Shown here: positions 42,048-51,553 of the stretch, one piece after another
Position numbering within the stretch: the stretch's first letter is position 1
Layout: the number at the start of each line of letters is the position of its first letter
From: Rubrobacter indicoceani
GTDB taxonomy: Bacteria > Actinomycetota > Rubrobacteria > Rubrobacterales > Rubrobacteraceae
Assembly: GCF_003568865.1 (NCBI RefSeq)
Contig: NZ_CP031115.1
Location: 744,001-808,000 of the forward strand
Length of the DNA stretch: 64,000 nt
Direction of reading: 5' to 3'
Made by a program: the position numbers and the translations under genes
Notes under the pieces: model-generated
Database searches by the model: none
What the model saw: only the letters and a program-made list of their open reading frames with translations
Told to the model about the DNA's origin: nothing

Positions 42048-43652
42048 CTACCTCGGTACGACAAAGGACCACTGAGAAGTCTTCGAGAGTCCCTGAGCGT
42101 CGCGGGCCACCACCCTTACCTTGTGCCTGCCGGGCTTGAGCTTCATCTTCTTTGTCAGGCGGTCGGTGGAGGTTGCGTAGTTGAAGTTCTGGTTTCTGCC
42201 GTCCACCTGCAGGGTGATGTTCGATTTCGTGAGGTCGGTCTCGCCGTCCCGGACGGTGGCCGCGATCGTTACGTTCTGGCCCCTCGTCCGGGAGCCGGGC
42301 TTCGGGCTCTGGCGGGAGATGGTCGGGGCGGTGTTGGTCGTACCCTGGGATACCGAGCCGGGGGCCAGCGCGGCCGCGGCGTTTACCCGACCGTGACCGA
42401 AGACCGGGTCCTTGCCGGAACGTCCGAGGTCCACGGCGGTCGAGGCGAGGCGGTTCTCTATCTGCGTCCGTCCGAGGCCTTCTCCGGCGAGGAGACCGGC
42501 GACCCCGGCGACCACCGGGGAGGACATGCTCGTGCCGCTCTTCGTTCCGTAGCTTCCGAGGATGGTGCTGCTGTACACCCCGGTACCCGGAGCCGCCAGG
42601 TCTATCCACTCGCCGAAGTTGGAGAACGAAGCCTTCGCGTCCTGCTGCGTGGTCGCGGAGACGGCGAGCACGCCCTCGTAGGCCGCCGGATAGCTTCTCT
42701 CGTTTGTGTTCTCGTTGCCCGCTGCGGCCACGACCGTTACCCCGGCCTGCGTCGCGCGGGCTACGGCCTCGGCCTCGCCGGTTACCGTACCCTTGCCGCC
42801 GAGGGAGATGTTTATAACGTCCGCGCCGTTGGAGACCGACCAGTTGATCCCCTGTATAAGCGAGCTCGCGCTGATGGCGCCGGTGTTGTCGGAGACGCGA
42901 GCGATGAGCAACGAGCACTCTGGGCAGGTTCCGGCTACGCCGACCCCGTTGTCCGTCGCAGCGGCGGCGATGCCCGCGACGTGCGTTCCGTGTCCGTCTA
43001 CATCATCGGCGCTCTGGAGCGGGTTTGTGGTGTTTGTCGAGGCGACGATGCGGTCTGCAAGGTCGGGGTGATCGAGGTCCGCGCCCGTGTCCACGACGGC
43101 GAGACGGGGGCCGTCGGTCGCGTTGTTGGGCGCCCGGGTGCTGTCCCAGGCTGCGGGGGCTCCGATCTTGGGCAGGTGCCACTGCCGGGAGTAGAAGGGG
43201 TCGTTCGGCTGGGCAAGCGGTTCCCTCAGGTAGTTGTAGTCCGCTGCGACGACCGCCGGGTCCGACTCCAGCTCGACGCGAGCTTTCTCGAGGGTTTCCT
43301 CGCGCTCTGCGGCGTCCGGGTTCTCCGTGACCTCCGGGATGGAGATAAGCTGCGTGTCGACCGCCGGCAGCGTCTCCTCGACCACGCCCGACACGCCGGA
43401 GACGAGATCCCCGACCGGGGCTTCGCTCACCTCCGAGGCGTACGTTACCAGCAGCTCGCCGGAGACGTACTCGACGCCGTTTTCATCCCGGTCCACTGCG
43501 GTTTCTCCACCATCTGCGGGCTCTTCCTGGCCGGAGGCGCCGCCCGCGACGTACAGAGACAGGGAACCGGCGAGCAGCAGACCCCCGAGAAGGGCGATGA
43601 CCAGCAGTACCTTGCCCGAAAACCAGCCCGTATCCTGCACCGTGGTGTACAA
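42048..43652 (-). CDS. S8-family subtilisin-like serine protease
   Basis: About 534 residues from TTG 43652 (GGGGGAGA upstream). A transmembrane signal anchor (VLLVIALLGGLLLAGSLSLYVAGG) is followed by a propeptide-like region with VSGELLVTYA. The catalytic triad is Asp in VVDTGADLDHPD, His in HGTHVAGI and Ser in GTSMSSPVVAG, with Asn in the AAGNEN oxyanion loop. The C-terminal 90 residues form an Ig-like domain (TISRQSPKPGSRTRG through WSFVVP). It acts outside the membrane. It is divergent from tilS. Confidence 0.93.
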   Translation of the reverse strand: MYTTVQDTGWFSGKVLLVIALLGGLLLAGSLSLYVAGGASGQEEPADGGETAVDRDENGVEYVSGELLVTYASEVSEAPVGDLVSGVSGVVEETLPAVDTQLISIPEVTENPDAAEREETLEKARVELESDPAVVAADYNYLREPLAQPNDPFYSRQWHLPKIGAPAAWDSTRAPNNATDGPRLAVVDTGADLDHPDLADRIVASTNTTNPLQSADDVDGHGTHVAGIAAAATDNGVGVAGTCPECSLLIARVSDNTGAISASSLIQGINWSVSNGADVINISLGGKGTVTGEAEAVARATQAGVTVVAAAGNENTNERSYPAAYEGVLAVSATTQQDAKASFSNFGEWIDLAAPGTGVYSSTILGSYGTKSGTSMSSPVVAGVAGLLAGEGLGRTQIENRLASTAVDLGRSGKDPVFGHGRVNAAAALAPGSVSQGTTNTAPTISRQSPKPGSRTRGQNVTIAATVRDGETDLTKSNITLQVDGRNQNFNYATSTDRLTKKMKLKPGRHKVRVVARDAQGLSKTSQWSFVVPR

Positions 43653-43734
43653 CGTATCTCCCCCCAGAGAAATATTCCGTTCGCAGAGCCATTTCGTTAA
43701 GACTGAATCTAACATTATTTATCGGACAGGGGGT

Positions 43735-43740
43735 TAGAAT
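43735..43740 (+). promoter_or_regulatory. TAGAAT -10, 6 nt before tilS ATG
   Basis: TAGAAT followed by CCTTTA and then ATG 43747. No Shine-Dalgarno can fit. Transcription would start at the ATG, so the tilS mRNA should be leaderless. Confidence 0.6.
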
Positions 43741-43746
43741 CCTTTA

Positions 43747-45099
43747 ATGGGTGAGGGTAGAAGTGCTTTGATCCGGTCCGTGCGGGGTGTGATCCGCCGC
43801 TTCGGGATGGACGTTCGGCGGCCGCTGGTCCTGGTCTCGGGGGGGGCGGACTCCGTCGCACTGCTGCGGTTGCTCCTCGAGACGGGGTCGAGCCCGACGG
43901 TGCTTCACGTGGATCACGGCCTGCGGGGGGCGGAGTCCGATGCTGACGCCGAGTTCGTCGCCGCGCTCTGCAAGACGCTCGGCGTACCGTGCGTTACGGA
44001 GAGGCTGGACCTCAGCGGCGCAAAGGGGCTACAGGAGGCGGCTCGCAGGGAGCGTTACCGGCTGGCCGGGGAACATCGCCTCGCTCGCGGCCTCACCTCC
44101 GTTGCAACCGGTCACAACGCCGACGATGTCGCCGAAACGCTGCTGATGAACGCGGCTCGCGGGGCCGGTACGAGCGGTGCGGCCTCGATACCGCCGGTCT
44201 CGCCGGACGGGAGCATCGTCCGGCCGCTTATCACCGCGCCGCGCACCGGCATCCTTGCCTATCTGGATCTGGTCGGTCAGGCCTACCGCATGGACTCCAG
44301 CAACCTCGAAGGCAAATACGCCCGCAACCGGGTGCGCCTCACGGTCCTCCCGGTTCTGGAGGAGTTGTATCCCGGCGCCTCCCGCAACCTTGCCCGGACG
44401 GCGGAGCTTCTTCGCAAAGACCTTCGGGTTCTCGAAGAACTCGCTTCCCGGGCGGTCGAGTCCGGGGCGGGCGAAACGCGGGTGGCCGTCGCAGATCTCC
44501 CTCACCCGGGGCTGCTCGGCCATGCTCTCAGGGTCGCCTACAAGCGCATCGCGCCGGGTGAGCCACCGCCCGGCTCCGCCGTCATCCGTCTGCTGGAAAG
44601 CCTGGTCGGGCGACCGGACGGTACGCGCACGCTCGACCTTCCCGGAGATATCGTAGCGACCGTGAGGTTCGGAGAGAAGGTCGTTCTGCGACGCCGGGAG
44701 AGCCGGGGGGAGCCGGAGGAAGTCCCGCTGACAGACACCGGGGACGCAGCGTTCGAGGGATGGACGATACGGGTCGACGGACCTCGGAGGCTGGATCCCG
44801 CCGACGCCGCAAGGCCGGAGGTCTGTTACCTGGACCGGGCGGGCGGACCGTACCGGGTGCGAAGGGTCCGGGAAGGGGATAGTATTCGACCACTCGGGCT
44901 GGGGGGGACGAAAAAAGTCTTTCGGGCGATGATGGACAGAAAAGTCCCGGGCGACGTGCGTTCCAGAACGCCGGTCGTGGTTGGGGCTTCCGGTGAGGTG
45001 GCGTGGGTGTTTCTCGGTGAGACGGGTGAGAAATTCGCCGTCCGGGAAAAGACGGAGGCTGTGATCAGGCTAGAAATATCTGGAGGTCGAGCGTTTTGA
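43747..45099 (+). CDS. tilS: tRNA(Ile)-lysidine synthase
   Basis: A 450-residue TilS. The PP-loop SGGADS is at residues 31-36, ATGHNADDVAETLLMN about 118-133, and MDSSNLEGKYARNRVR matches the family. The C-terminal substrate-binding domain is FLGETGEKFAVREKTEAVIRL. It converts C34 of the minor tRNA-Ile(CAT) to lysidine with ATP. A leaderless promoter precedes it. Its last codons overlap the start of hpt, the classical tilS-hpt-ftsH order. Confidence 0.93.
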   Translation: MGEGRSALIRSVRGVIRRFGMDVRRPLVLVSGGADSVALLRLLLETGSSPTVLHVDHGLRGAESDADAEFVAALCKTLGVPCVTERLDLSGAKGLQEAARRERYRLAGEHRLARGLTSVATGHNADDVAETLLMNAARGAGTSGAASIPPVSPDGSIVRPLITAPRTGILAYLDLVGQAYRMDSSNLEGKYARNRVRLTVLPVLEELYPGASRNLARTAELLRKDLRVLEELASRAVESGAGETRVAVADLPHPGLLGHALRVAYKRIAPGEPPPGSAVIRLLESLVGRPDGTRTLDLPGDIVATVRFGEKVVLRRRESRGEPEEVPLTDTGDAAFEGWTIRVDGPRRLDPADAARPEVCYLDRAGGPYRVRRVREGDSIRPLGLGGTKKVFRAMMDRKVPGDVRSRTPVVVGASGEVAWVFLGETGEKFAVREKTEAVIRLEISGGRAF

Positions 45100-45665
45100 C
45101 GGAGTTGTCGAGCATGACACCGGATCTGGAGAAAGTCCTGATCCCATCCGAAGATATCCAGCTGAAGGTCCGGGAACTCGGGGCCGAGGTCACCCGCGAC
45201 TACGCCGGGGAGCGTCCGCTGCTCGTCTGCATCCTGCGCGGTGGCGTCGTCTTTCTCGGCGACCTGATGCGCGCCGTCGACCTTCCCTGCGAGATAGATT
45301 TCATGGACATAAGCTCCTATGGCGCTGGTACTTCGTCGAGCGGGGTCGTCCGCATACTGAAAGACCTTGAAGAGGATATAACCGGCAGGCACGTTCTTAT
45401 AGTCGAGGACATCGTGGACACCGGCCTGACGCTCTCCTACCTGACGCGCGCGCTGCTCGCAAGAAAGCCGGCCTCGCTCGAAGTGTGTTCGCTGTTGACC
45501 AAGCCGTCGCGCCGGAAGGTCGAGATAAACGTAAAGTATCTCGGCTTCGAGGTGCCGGACGAGTTCGTGGTAGGGTACGGCCTCGACTACGCCGGGGCTT
45601 ACCGGAACCTGCCGGACATCGGGGTGCTGAAGCCGGAGGTTATCGGCGGAGGCGCGCAGGCTTAG
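45096..45665 (+). CDS. hpt: Hypoxanthine phosphoribosyltransferase
   Basis: A 189-residue purine phosphoribosyltransferase. PRPP loop VLIVEDIVDTGLTL (about 98-111), SLEVCSLLTKPSRRK and FVVGYGLDYAGAYRNLPDIGVL are intact. It salvages hypoxanthine and guanine to IMP and GMP. Start TTG 45096 (GGAGG upstream) or ATG 45114; TTG overlaps the tilS stop. It is the middle gene of tilS-hpt-ftsH. Confidence 0.93.
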   Translation: MTELSSMTPDLEKVLIPSEDIQLKVRELGAEVTRDYAGERPLLVCILRGGVVFLGDLMRAVDLPCEIDFMDISSYGAGTSSSGVVRILKDLEEDITGRHVLIVEDIVDTGLTLSYLTRALLARKPASLEVCSLLTKPSRRKVEINVKYLGFEVPDEFVVGYGLDYAGAYRNLPDIGVLKPEVIGGGAQA

Positions 45666-45740
45666 GATCCGTCCGGAGAAACCGGGGCCGCCGGTCTGCG
45701 TATGAGTGTGAGCGCACGTTTCCGGCGGGCGTGAGGGATG

Positions 45741-45746
45741 TATAAT
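45741..45746 (+). promoter_or_regulatory. -10 element TATAAT before ftsH
   Basis: TATAAT lies 42 bases before TTG 45788, preceded by TG directly. The -35 is weak. It gives ftsH an independent promoter within the tilS-hpt-ftsH order. Confidence 0.55.
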
Positions 45747-45787
45747 CGGGAAGTTTTCTAGCGTATCTTCATGAGAGGTAAATACCG

Positions 45788-47746
45788 TTGGGCAGAGTCT
45801 TAAGAAACGGCGGGTTGCTGTACTTCATCCTACTTATGGTCTTCGCCGTGATCCTCGTGAGGGTTCTCTCCTCGGGGAACACGGACGTCGAGACCCTCAA
45901 CTCGCAGCAGTTTCAGGAAGCAGTACAGCAGGACAACATCCGCACGAACATAGCCGAGGGCGAGGAAGGCGCGCTTCAGGTTCTGGATCAGGACCAGACG
46001 GTCGAGGGTACTCTTCAGAACGGTAACCTTTTCGAGTACTCGTACCCGACCGAGTACGATATCGCAGCGACCTTCGACGAGGCGGGCATCCCCTTCACCA
46101 CCGACCCGCAGAACACGGGGTTCTGGCTGACGCTGCTCGGGACGCTCGGGCCGATACTCCTCATAGTCCTTTTCCTGCTGCTCTTCCTCTCCACGATGCA
46201 GGGCGGCGGTAACCGGGTGATGAGCTTCGGCAAGAGCAAGGCCAAGCGCATGTCCAAGGACTCTCCGAAGGTAACGTTCGGGGACGTTGCCGGGGCCGAT
46301 GAGGCCGTCCAGGAGCTTACCGAGATCAAGGAGTTCCTTGAAGCCCCGCAGAAGTTCCAGAAGCTCGGGGCGCGCATCCCTAAGGGCGCGTTGCTCGTCG
46401 GGCCTCCGGGGACGGGCAAGACGCTGCTCGCAAGAGCCGTTGCGGGCGAGGCCGGGGTGCCGTTCTTCAGCATCAGCGGTTCGGACTTCGTAGAGATGTT
46501 CGTCGGCGTCGGCGCGAGCCGCGTCAGGGACCTTTTCGAACAGGCGAAGCAGAACTCGCCGTGCATTATCTTTATGGACGAGATAGACGCGGTCGGTCGG
46601 CAGCGTGGCGCGGGGATGGGCGGCGGTCACGACGAGCGCGAGCAGACCCTCAACCAGCTTCTTGTCGAGATGGACGGCTTTGACGGCAAGAGCGGCATCA
46701 TCATGATCGCCGCGACAAACCGGGCGGACATCCTTGACCCGGCGCTTCTCAGGCCGGGGCGTTTCGACCGTCAGATTGTGGTTGACCGGCCGGACTACCC
46801 AGGACGGGAGAAGATCCTCAAGGTTCACTCACGAGGCAAGCCGCTCGGCGACGACATAGATATCACGACGGTTGCGAAGGGGACCCCGGGCTTCACGGGC
46901 GCGGACCTCGCAAACCTTATAAACGAGGCCGCCATCCTCGCCGCCCGCCACGACAAGGAAGTTATCGAGATGGAGGAGATGGAGGAGGCGGTCGACCGGG
47001 TCATAGCCGGGCCGGAGCGCAAGACACGCCTTATCTCCGAGAAGGAGAAGGAGATCACGGCTTTCCACGAGGCCGGACACGCCATCGTCGGCGCGCTCCT
47101 CGAACACGCCGATCCGGTGCACAAGATCTCCATAATCCCGCGCGGTCAGGCGCTCGGCGTAACGATGAGCCTGCCGACGGAAGACCGGTTCATGATGAGC
47201 AAGTCTCAGATGATGGATCAGCTCGCCATGATGCTCGGCGGTCGGGCGGCGGAGATGGTGATCTTCGATGAGATCACGACCGGGGCCTCAAACGACATCG
47301 AGCGGGTTACGAAGATGGCCCGGGCGATGGTTACGCGCTACGGGATGAGCGACAAGCTCGGTCTTATAGCCTTCGGGAACTCCGACGGACAGGTCTTCAT
47401 GGGCCGCGACTTCAACTCCTCGCCGGACTACTCGGACGAGATAGCGTTCCAGATAGACCGGGAGATCCGGCGCATCGTGGACGAGTCCTACGACAGCGCC
47501 GAGGATATGCTCATAAGGAACCGGGTCCTGCTCGACAAGCTCTCGGCGGACCTGATCGAACACGAAACGGTGGACGCAAAGCACCTGAGGCGGCTGATCG
47601 AGGAATACGCCGTAGACAAGCCACACTTCGACTCGAACAGCCACGCCCAGACGGGCGGCCCGAACGCGAGCGGCCCGTCGGCGAACGGCTCGGCCAACGG
47701 CTTTGTCGAAGGCGTGAGCAACTCAGACGGCACCGGGGAAGCCTAG
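45788..47746 (+). CDS. ftsH: ATP-dependent zinc metalloprotease FtsH
   Basis: A 652-residue FtsH. Two N-terminal transmembrane helices (about 8-27 and 110-135) flank a periplasmic-side loop. The AAA domain has Walker A GPPGTGKT at 206-213 and [13 protein letters not shown]; zinc site HEAGH is at 427-431, with a downstream Asp/Glu ligand. It degrades membrane and short-lived cytoplasmic proteins. Start TTG follows GAGAGGTAAATACCG. The last 40 residues are Asn/Ser/Gly-rich. The gene ends 5 bases before folP. Confidence 0.95.
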   Translation: MGRVLRNGGLLYFILLMVFAVILVRVLSSGNTDVETLNSQQFQEAVQQDNIRTNIAEGEEGALQVLDQDQTVEGTLQNGNLFEYSYPTEYDIAATFDEAGIPFTTDPQNTGFWLTLLGTLGPILLIVLFLLLFLSTMQGGGNRVMSFGKSKAKRMSKDSPKVTFGDVAGADEAVQELTEIKEFLEAPQKFQKLGARIPKGALLVGPPGTGKTLLARAVAGEAGVPFFSISGSDFVEMFVGVGASRVRDLFEQAKQNSPCIIFMDEIDAVGRQRGAGMGGGHDEREQTLNQLLVEMDGFDGKSGIIMIAATNRADILDPALLRPGRFDRQIVVDRPDYPGREKILKVHSRGKPLGDDIDITTVAKGTPGFTGADLANLINEAAILAARHDKEVIEMEEMEEAVDRVIAGPERKTRLISEKEKEITAFHEAGHAIVGALLEHADPVHKISIIPRGQALGVTMSLPTEDRFMMSKSQMMDQLAMMLGGRAAEMVIFDEITTGASNDIERVTKMARAMVTRYGMSDKLGLIAFGNSDGQVFMGRDFNSSPDYSDEIAFQIDREIRRIVDESYDSAEDMLIRNRVLLDKLSADLIEHETVDAKHLRRLIEEYAVDKPHFDSNSHAQTGGPNASGPSANGSANGFVEGVSNSDGTGEA

Positions 47747-47751
47747 GCGGT

Positions 47752-48609
47752 TTGCCGCTCACCGTACTCACCGCCTCGCAGGACGGGGTCGGAGGTCGCT
47801 TTATCGGCCCCGACCCCGTCCTCATGGGGATCCTGAACGTAACCCCGGACTCCTTCTCGGACGGCGGCTGGTACGTTGACCGGGGGAAGGCCGTCGCCCG
47901 CGCCGTGGAGATGCTCGACGAGGGCGCGAAGATCATAGACATCGGTGGCGAGTCCACGCGCCCCGGCTCCGCTCCGGTCAGACCGGATGAGGAGATGCGG
48001 CGGGTCGTTCCGGTGATCCGGGGGTTACTGGAGGAACGCCCGGGTACGGTTATCTCCATTGACACCTACCGCTCCGCAACCGCCGAGGCCGCGCTGGAGG
48101 CCGGGGCTTCGGTCGTGAACGACGTGAGCGGCGGGACGATGGACGAGCGGATGCTCCCGCTTGTGGCCCGGGCCGGATGCCCGGTTGTCCTGATGCACAT
48201 GAAGGGCGAGCCGAAGATTATGCAGCACGACCCGTACTACAGGGACGTGGTGAGGGAGGTGCGTGACCACCTCGCCGAACGGGCGGAGACGGCGATGGAC
48301 CTCGGGGTCTCGCGCGAAAACATCGTGCTCGACCCCGGCATCGGGTTTGGAAAGACGCTTCTGCACAACCTTGCGCTTCTGAAGAACCTTGAAGAAATCT
48401 CCGGCCTCGGGTTTCCGGTTTTGATCGGCACCTCGCGCAAGACTTTTATCGGGACGCTCTCGGGGGTGGAAGAAGCTTCAGAGCGCGTCGCCGGAACGGT
48501 CGCCACGAGCGTTCTTGCTTACGAGCGCGGCGCCCGTCTTTTCCGCGTTCACGATGTGCGCGAAAACCGCGAAGCCCTGCAGGTCGCGGTCGCCTTCGAG
48601 CGTGCCTGA
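47752..48609 (+). CDS. folP: Dihydropteroate synthase
   Basis: A 285-residue DHPS TIM barrel. MGILNVTPDSFSDGG (about 24-38) and IDIGGESTRPGS (about 62-73) bind pterin diphosphate and pABA; ILDPGIGFGKT and GTSRKTF(I) complete the active site. It forms dihydropteroate in folate synthesis. Start TTG 47752 near the ftsH stop; overlap with folK by 8 bases shows coupling. No folB lies between folP and folK. Confidence 0.93.
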   Translation: MPLTVLTASQDGVGGRFIGPDPVLMGILNVTPDSFSDGGWYVDRGKAVARAVEMLDEGAKIIDIGGESTRPGSAPVRPDEEMRRVVPVIRGLLEERPGTVISIDTYRSATAEAALEAGASVVNDVSGGTMDERMLPLVARAGCPVVLMHMKGEPKIMQHDPYYRDVVREVRDHLAERAETAMDLGVSRENIVLDPGIGFGKTLLHNLALLKNLEEISGLGFPVLIGTSRKTFIGTLSGVEEASERVAGTVATSVLAYERGARLFRVHDVRENREALQVAVAFERA

Positions 48610-49105
48610 TCCAGCCTACCTCAGCTTCGGAAGCAACCTCGGAGACCGCCCGGCAAACCTCCGCGCCGCCCTCTGCGCCCTCGGGGTCAACGAGCATGTC
48701 AGGGTAACCCGGACCTCGAAGGTCTACGAAACCGACCCGGTGGAGGTCGGAGAAGAACACCCGACCTACCTCAACTGCGTTGTCGAGGTGATGTGCTCGA
48801 TGCCGCCGCTGGAGCTTCTGCGGTACTGCCAGGGTATAGAGGCCGCGCTCGGGCGCGACCGGAAAGGCCGGATGGCCCCGAGAACGATAGACATAGATAT
48901 CCTGCTCTATGGAGAGAAAACCGTAGCCGGGCCGGACCTCGTGGTACCTCACCGGGGCATCATCCGCGACTTCAACCTCAAGTGCCTGACCGACCTCGGC
49001 GACGGGATCCCCGTTCCGGGGCGTGGGACCGTCGGGAATATCTTTGCCGAAGCGGAGTCTTCAGGGGTCCGGGAGTACGCAACCGACCCTTTCGACTTAC
49101 GGTGA
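48602..49105 (+). CDS. folK: 2-amino-4-hydroxy-6-hydroxymethyldihydropteridine diphosphokinase
   Basis: A 167-residue HPPK. YLSFGSNLGDRPANL (about 5-19), TSKVYETDPV and the signature DRKGRMAPRTIDIDILLYGE (PRTIDIDIL binds ATP and Mg) are present. It pyrophosphorylates the pterin for FolP. GTG 48602 overlaps the folP stop, giving tight coupling. It ends 49 bases before greA's own start. Confidence 0.93.
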   Translation: MPDPAYLSFGSNLGDRPANLRAALCALGVNEHVRVTRTSKVYETDPVEVGEEHPTYLNCVVEVMCSMPPLELLRYCQGIEAALGRDRKGRMAPRTIDIDILLYGEKTVAGPDLVVPHRGIIRDFNLKCLTDLGDGIPVPGRGTVGNIFAEAESSGVREYATDPFDLR

Positions 49106-49114
49106 AAGCGTCCA

Positions 49115-49144
49115 TTGACAATCGGCGTTTCGTGCCCGTATAAT
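49115..49144 (+). promoter_or_regulatory. Consensus promoter TTGACA-18-TATAAT before greA
   Basis: Both hexamers are perfect consensus (49115-49120 and 49139-49144), spaced 18 bases. ATG 49155 is 10 bases after the -10, so the leader is about 4 nt. It is the best promoter in the window. Confidence 0.85.
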
Positions 49145-49154
49145 CTCGCCGCTT

Positions 49155-49643
49155 ATGACAGACAAGAATCAGGAGCTCGTCACACCCGAAGGTCTGACCA
49201 AGCTCCAAGACGAACTGAAGCACCTGACAGAAGTCCGCCGCAAGGAGGTCGCCGACCGCATACGCACGGCTCGGGAGTTCGGGGACCTCTCCGAGAACTC
49301 CGAATACGACGACGCGAAAAACGAACAGGGTCTTCTGGAGCGCAGGATCATGGAGATCCAGCGCCGCCTGAGGCACGCAAAGGTGGTTGATCCTTCCGAA
49401 GCCTCGTCGGACTCGGTGGACCTCGGGACGCGGGTTACGCTGAGGGTGCTCGGCGGCAAGGGCGGCGAGCGGGTCTTCGAGATCGTCGGCTCCAACGAGT
49501 CAGATCCGGCGAGCGGCAAGCTCTCTCACGCTTCGCCCGTTGGCAAGGCCGTGCTCAGGCGCAAGGTCGGAGAGAAGGTCATGGTCGCTACCCCGCGCGG
49601 CTCGACGGAGTACGAGATAGTCAACGTGGAGGCCGCGAGCTAG
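49155..49643 (+). CDS. greA: Transcript cleavage factor GreA
   Basis: A 162-residue GreA. The coiled-coil N-terminus (TPEGLTKLQDELKHLTEVRRKEVADRIRTAREFGDLSENSEYDDAKNEQ) has the tip acidic pair in DLSEN, which stimulates RNA polymerase to cut backtracked RNA. The C-terminal FKBP-like domain reads DPASGKLSHASPVGKAVLRRKVGEKV. It has its own consensus promoter and a near-leaderless mRNA. Confidence 0.95.
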   Translation: MTDKNQELVTPEGLTKLQDELKHLTEVRRKEVADRIRTAREFGDLSENSEYDDAKNEQGLLERRIMEIQRRLRHAKVVDPSEASSDSVDLGTRVTLRVLGGKGGERVFEIVGSNESDPASGKLSHASPVGKAVLRRKVGEKVMVATPRGSTEYEIVNVEAAS

Positions 49644-49706
49644 AAGCTCCGCCGCCGACCGGAAGCTCCGCTACCCTTTATTTTCATAGAAGAACGCAGG
49701 TAACAG

Positions 49707-51188
49707 ATGCCGCCGAACGCGCCCGAGTGGGCGAAACGCACCGCAGACAAGCTCGGAGACGGGCCCCACACGGTTGTCTCTGGCATCAGCCCCTCCGGCA
49801 ACATCCACGCCGGAAACCTGCTTGAGGTCCTTGTCTCGGAGGCCGTCGCGACGGCGCTCCGGGAGCGCGGGGAGGCGGTGCGGTTTATCTTTCATGCCGA
49901 CACCATAGACCCTCTCAGGAAGATTGCCCCGACCATTCCCGACTCTTTCAGGCGGTATCTCGGGCGCAGCCTCTCGCACATCCCCGATCCGTTTGCAAAG
50001 CCCGGCGACGAGTACCCGTCCTACGCCGAGAGGTTTCTCGGGCCGTTTGAGGACGCGCTTCGCGAGATGGAGATGCAAATAGAGGTCGTCCGGTCGCATG
50101 AGCTCTACGAACGGGGTATCTACGCCGACGCGACCCGCGAATCCATAGAGAAGACCGCCGAGCTGCGCCGGATACTTCAGGAGGTCAGCGGGCGCGAGAT
50201 GCCGGAAGAATGGTCGCCTTTTCTGCCGAGGAACGCATCCGGCGACATGACCGGCAACCGGGTGGTGGAACACCTGCCGGAGCGGAGCGGCGTCGCCTAC
50301 GTCGACCGGGACGGCAGAGAGGGCTTCGCTGACTACTCAAGAGGAGAAGGGAAGCTCGGCTGGCGGGTGGAACTGGCCGCACGGTGGAAGGCGCTCGGGG
50401 TAACGTTCGAGCCTTTCGGCAAGGATCACACAAGCCGGGGCGGTTCCACCGACACCGCCGACCGGATGGCCCGGGAAGTTTTCGGATACCCGGTGCCGGG
50501 TCGGTACGAGTACGAGTGGATCGGGATAAGGGGCGCGGGCGCGATGAGCAGCTCGAAGGGGATAGTGCTGCTGCCCGGCGACCTCCTGCGGATAATGCCC
50601 CCCGACGCGGTGCGGAAGATGCTCATGCCGCGCGAGCCTTCCCGGTCCTTCGACATAGACCTGACAGACGGATTTCCGCGCTTTATGGATGAGTACCGTC
50701 GGGGCCTCGGGGTGGAGAGGCCCGTGCCGTTTGCGCACCTCGTAACGGTCGCGCAGGCCGTCGGTGGGAACGGTCGGCTCGTCGGGGAGATGCTGGAGCG
50801 CGGTGGTTATAAGGTGGTGGAAAACCGCGAACAACTCACCGCCGACCTTCGTTACGCGGAAAACTGGGCTGAGAACTGGGCCCCGGAGGAGATGCGCCAG
50901 CGGTTTCTCACAGAGGAGGAAGCCGCCGAGGCCGCAGATGAACTCGACGAAGAGCAGCGAGCCTACCTGAAAGCGATCGCCGCAAAGCTCGACGGCGCGG
51001 GGGATACGTCGGACGGCGAGGCCGTGCAGGATGTGTTGTACAAGACGGCGGTGGAGATGGGCGTCAAGCCGAAGCGGGCTTTCGGTGCGCTCTACACGGT
51101 CCTGCTCGGTAAAAAAAGCGGGCCGAAGGCCGGGCCGTTTGTAGCCGGGCTCCCGCAGGAACTCGTGCGGGAACGATTCACCGTCTAG
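49707..51188 (+). CDS. lysS: Class I lysyl-tRNA synthetase
   Basis: A 493-residue class I LysRS, unrelated to the usual class II enzyme. The HIGH-type motif is PSGNIHAGN (29-37) and the KMSKS-type motif is MSSSKG (280-285). FGKDHTSRGGSTD and the C-terminal helical domain fit this class. It is known from archaea and scattered bacteria. ATG follows GAACGCAGGTAACAG. It is separate from greA and clpC. Confidence 0.93.
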   Translation: MPPNAPEWAKRTADKLGDGPHTVVSGISPSGNIHAGNLLEVLVSEAVATALRERGEAVRFIFHADTIDPLRKIAPTIPDSFRRYLGRSLSHIPDPFAKPGDEYPSYAERFLGPFEDALREMEMQIEVVRSHELYERGIYADATRESIEKTAELRRILQEVSGREMPEEWSPFLPRNASGDMTGNRVVEHLPERSGVAYVDRDGREGFADYSRGEGKLGWRVELAARWKALGVTFEPFGKDHTSRGGSTDTADRMAREVFGYPVPGRYEYEWIGIRGAGAMSSSKGIVLLPGDLLRIMPPDAVRKMLMPREPSRSFDIDLTDGFPRFMDEYRRGLGVERPVPFAHLVTVAQAVGGNGRLVGEMLERGGYKVVENREQLTADLRYAENWAENWAPEEMRQRFLTEEEAAEAADELDEEQRAYLKAIAAKLDGAGDTSDGEAVQDVLYKTAVEMGVKPKRAFGALYTVLLGKKSGPKAGPFVAGLPQELVRERFTV

Positions 51189-51553
51189 GGTTCATCATAC
51201 GGGGAGATCACCCGGGCAACAGATCCGCCGAACAGACCGGATGACGCTCTCAGCGCACAGGGTGAAGAGGCGACCCCGGAAAGGGGGAATGTCGGGGGGA
51301 GGTTGTATAATCGGGGGCAGGTCACTGACCCCGTCAGAAAGGTAAACCTGTTTTATATGATTCCCGCTCGAGGCCCAGACCCAGCAAGCGCAGCGTCAGA
51401 CCAATATGTTTCACAGAACGCGGTCGGGTGCAATGTATAATTCCAGAGATCTGAGAAACCGGAGAGGCTGCGGAGATCATGCTCCCTCCCGAATTTCCAG
51501 CACAATGTCCCCGAAGCCGTTGTTAGACCTCAACGAAGAGGAGGCTTCCTCCA
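51189..51553. promoter_or_regulatory. 365-bp clpC regulatory region
   Basis: It contains a CGC-TCTCA-GCG element (51245-51255) like the CGC-N5-GCG ClgR core, TATAAT at 51306-51311 and 51436-51441, the odd palindrome GGTCACTGACC (51320-51330), and a GGAGG-CTT-CCTCC hairpin (51540-51552) that pairs the Shine-Dalgarno just before ATG 51554. No CIRCE or HAIR repeats were seen, and no other gene. Confidence 0.6.

Noticed and set aside
42012-43700. 562-codon plus-strand frame opposite the subtilase
   Set aside because: No domain; the subtilase triad is intact on the minus strand.
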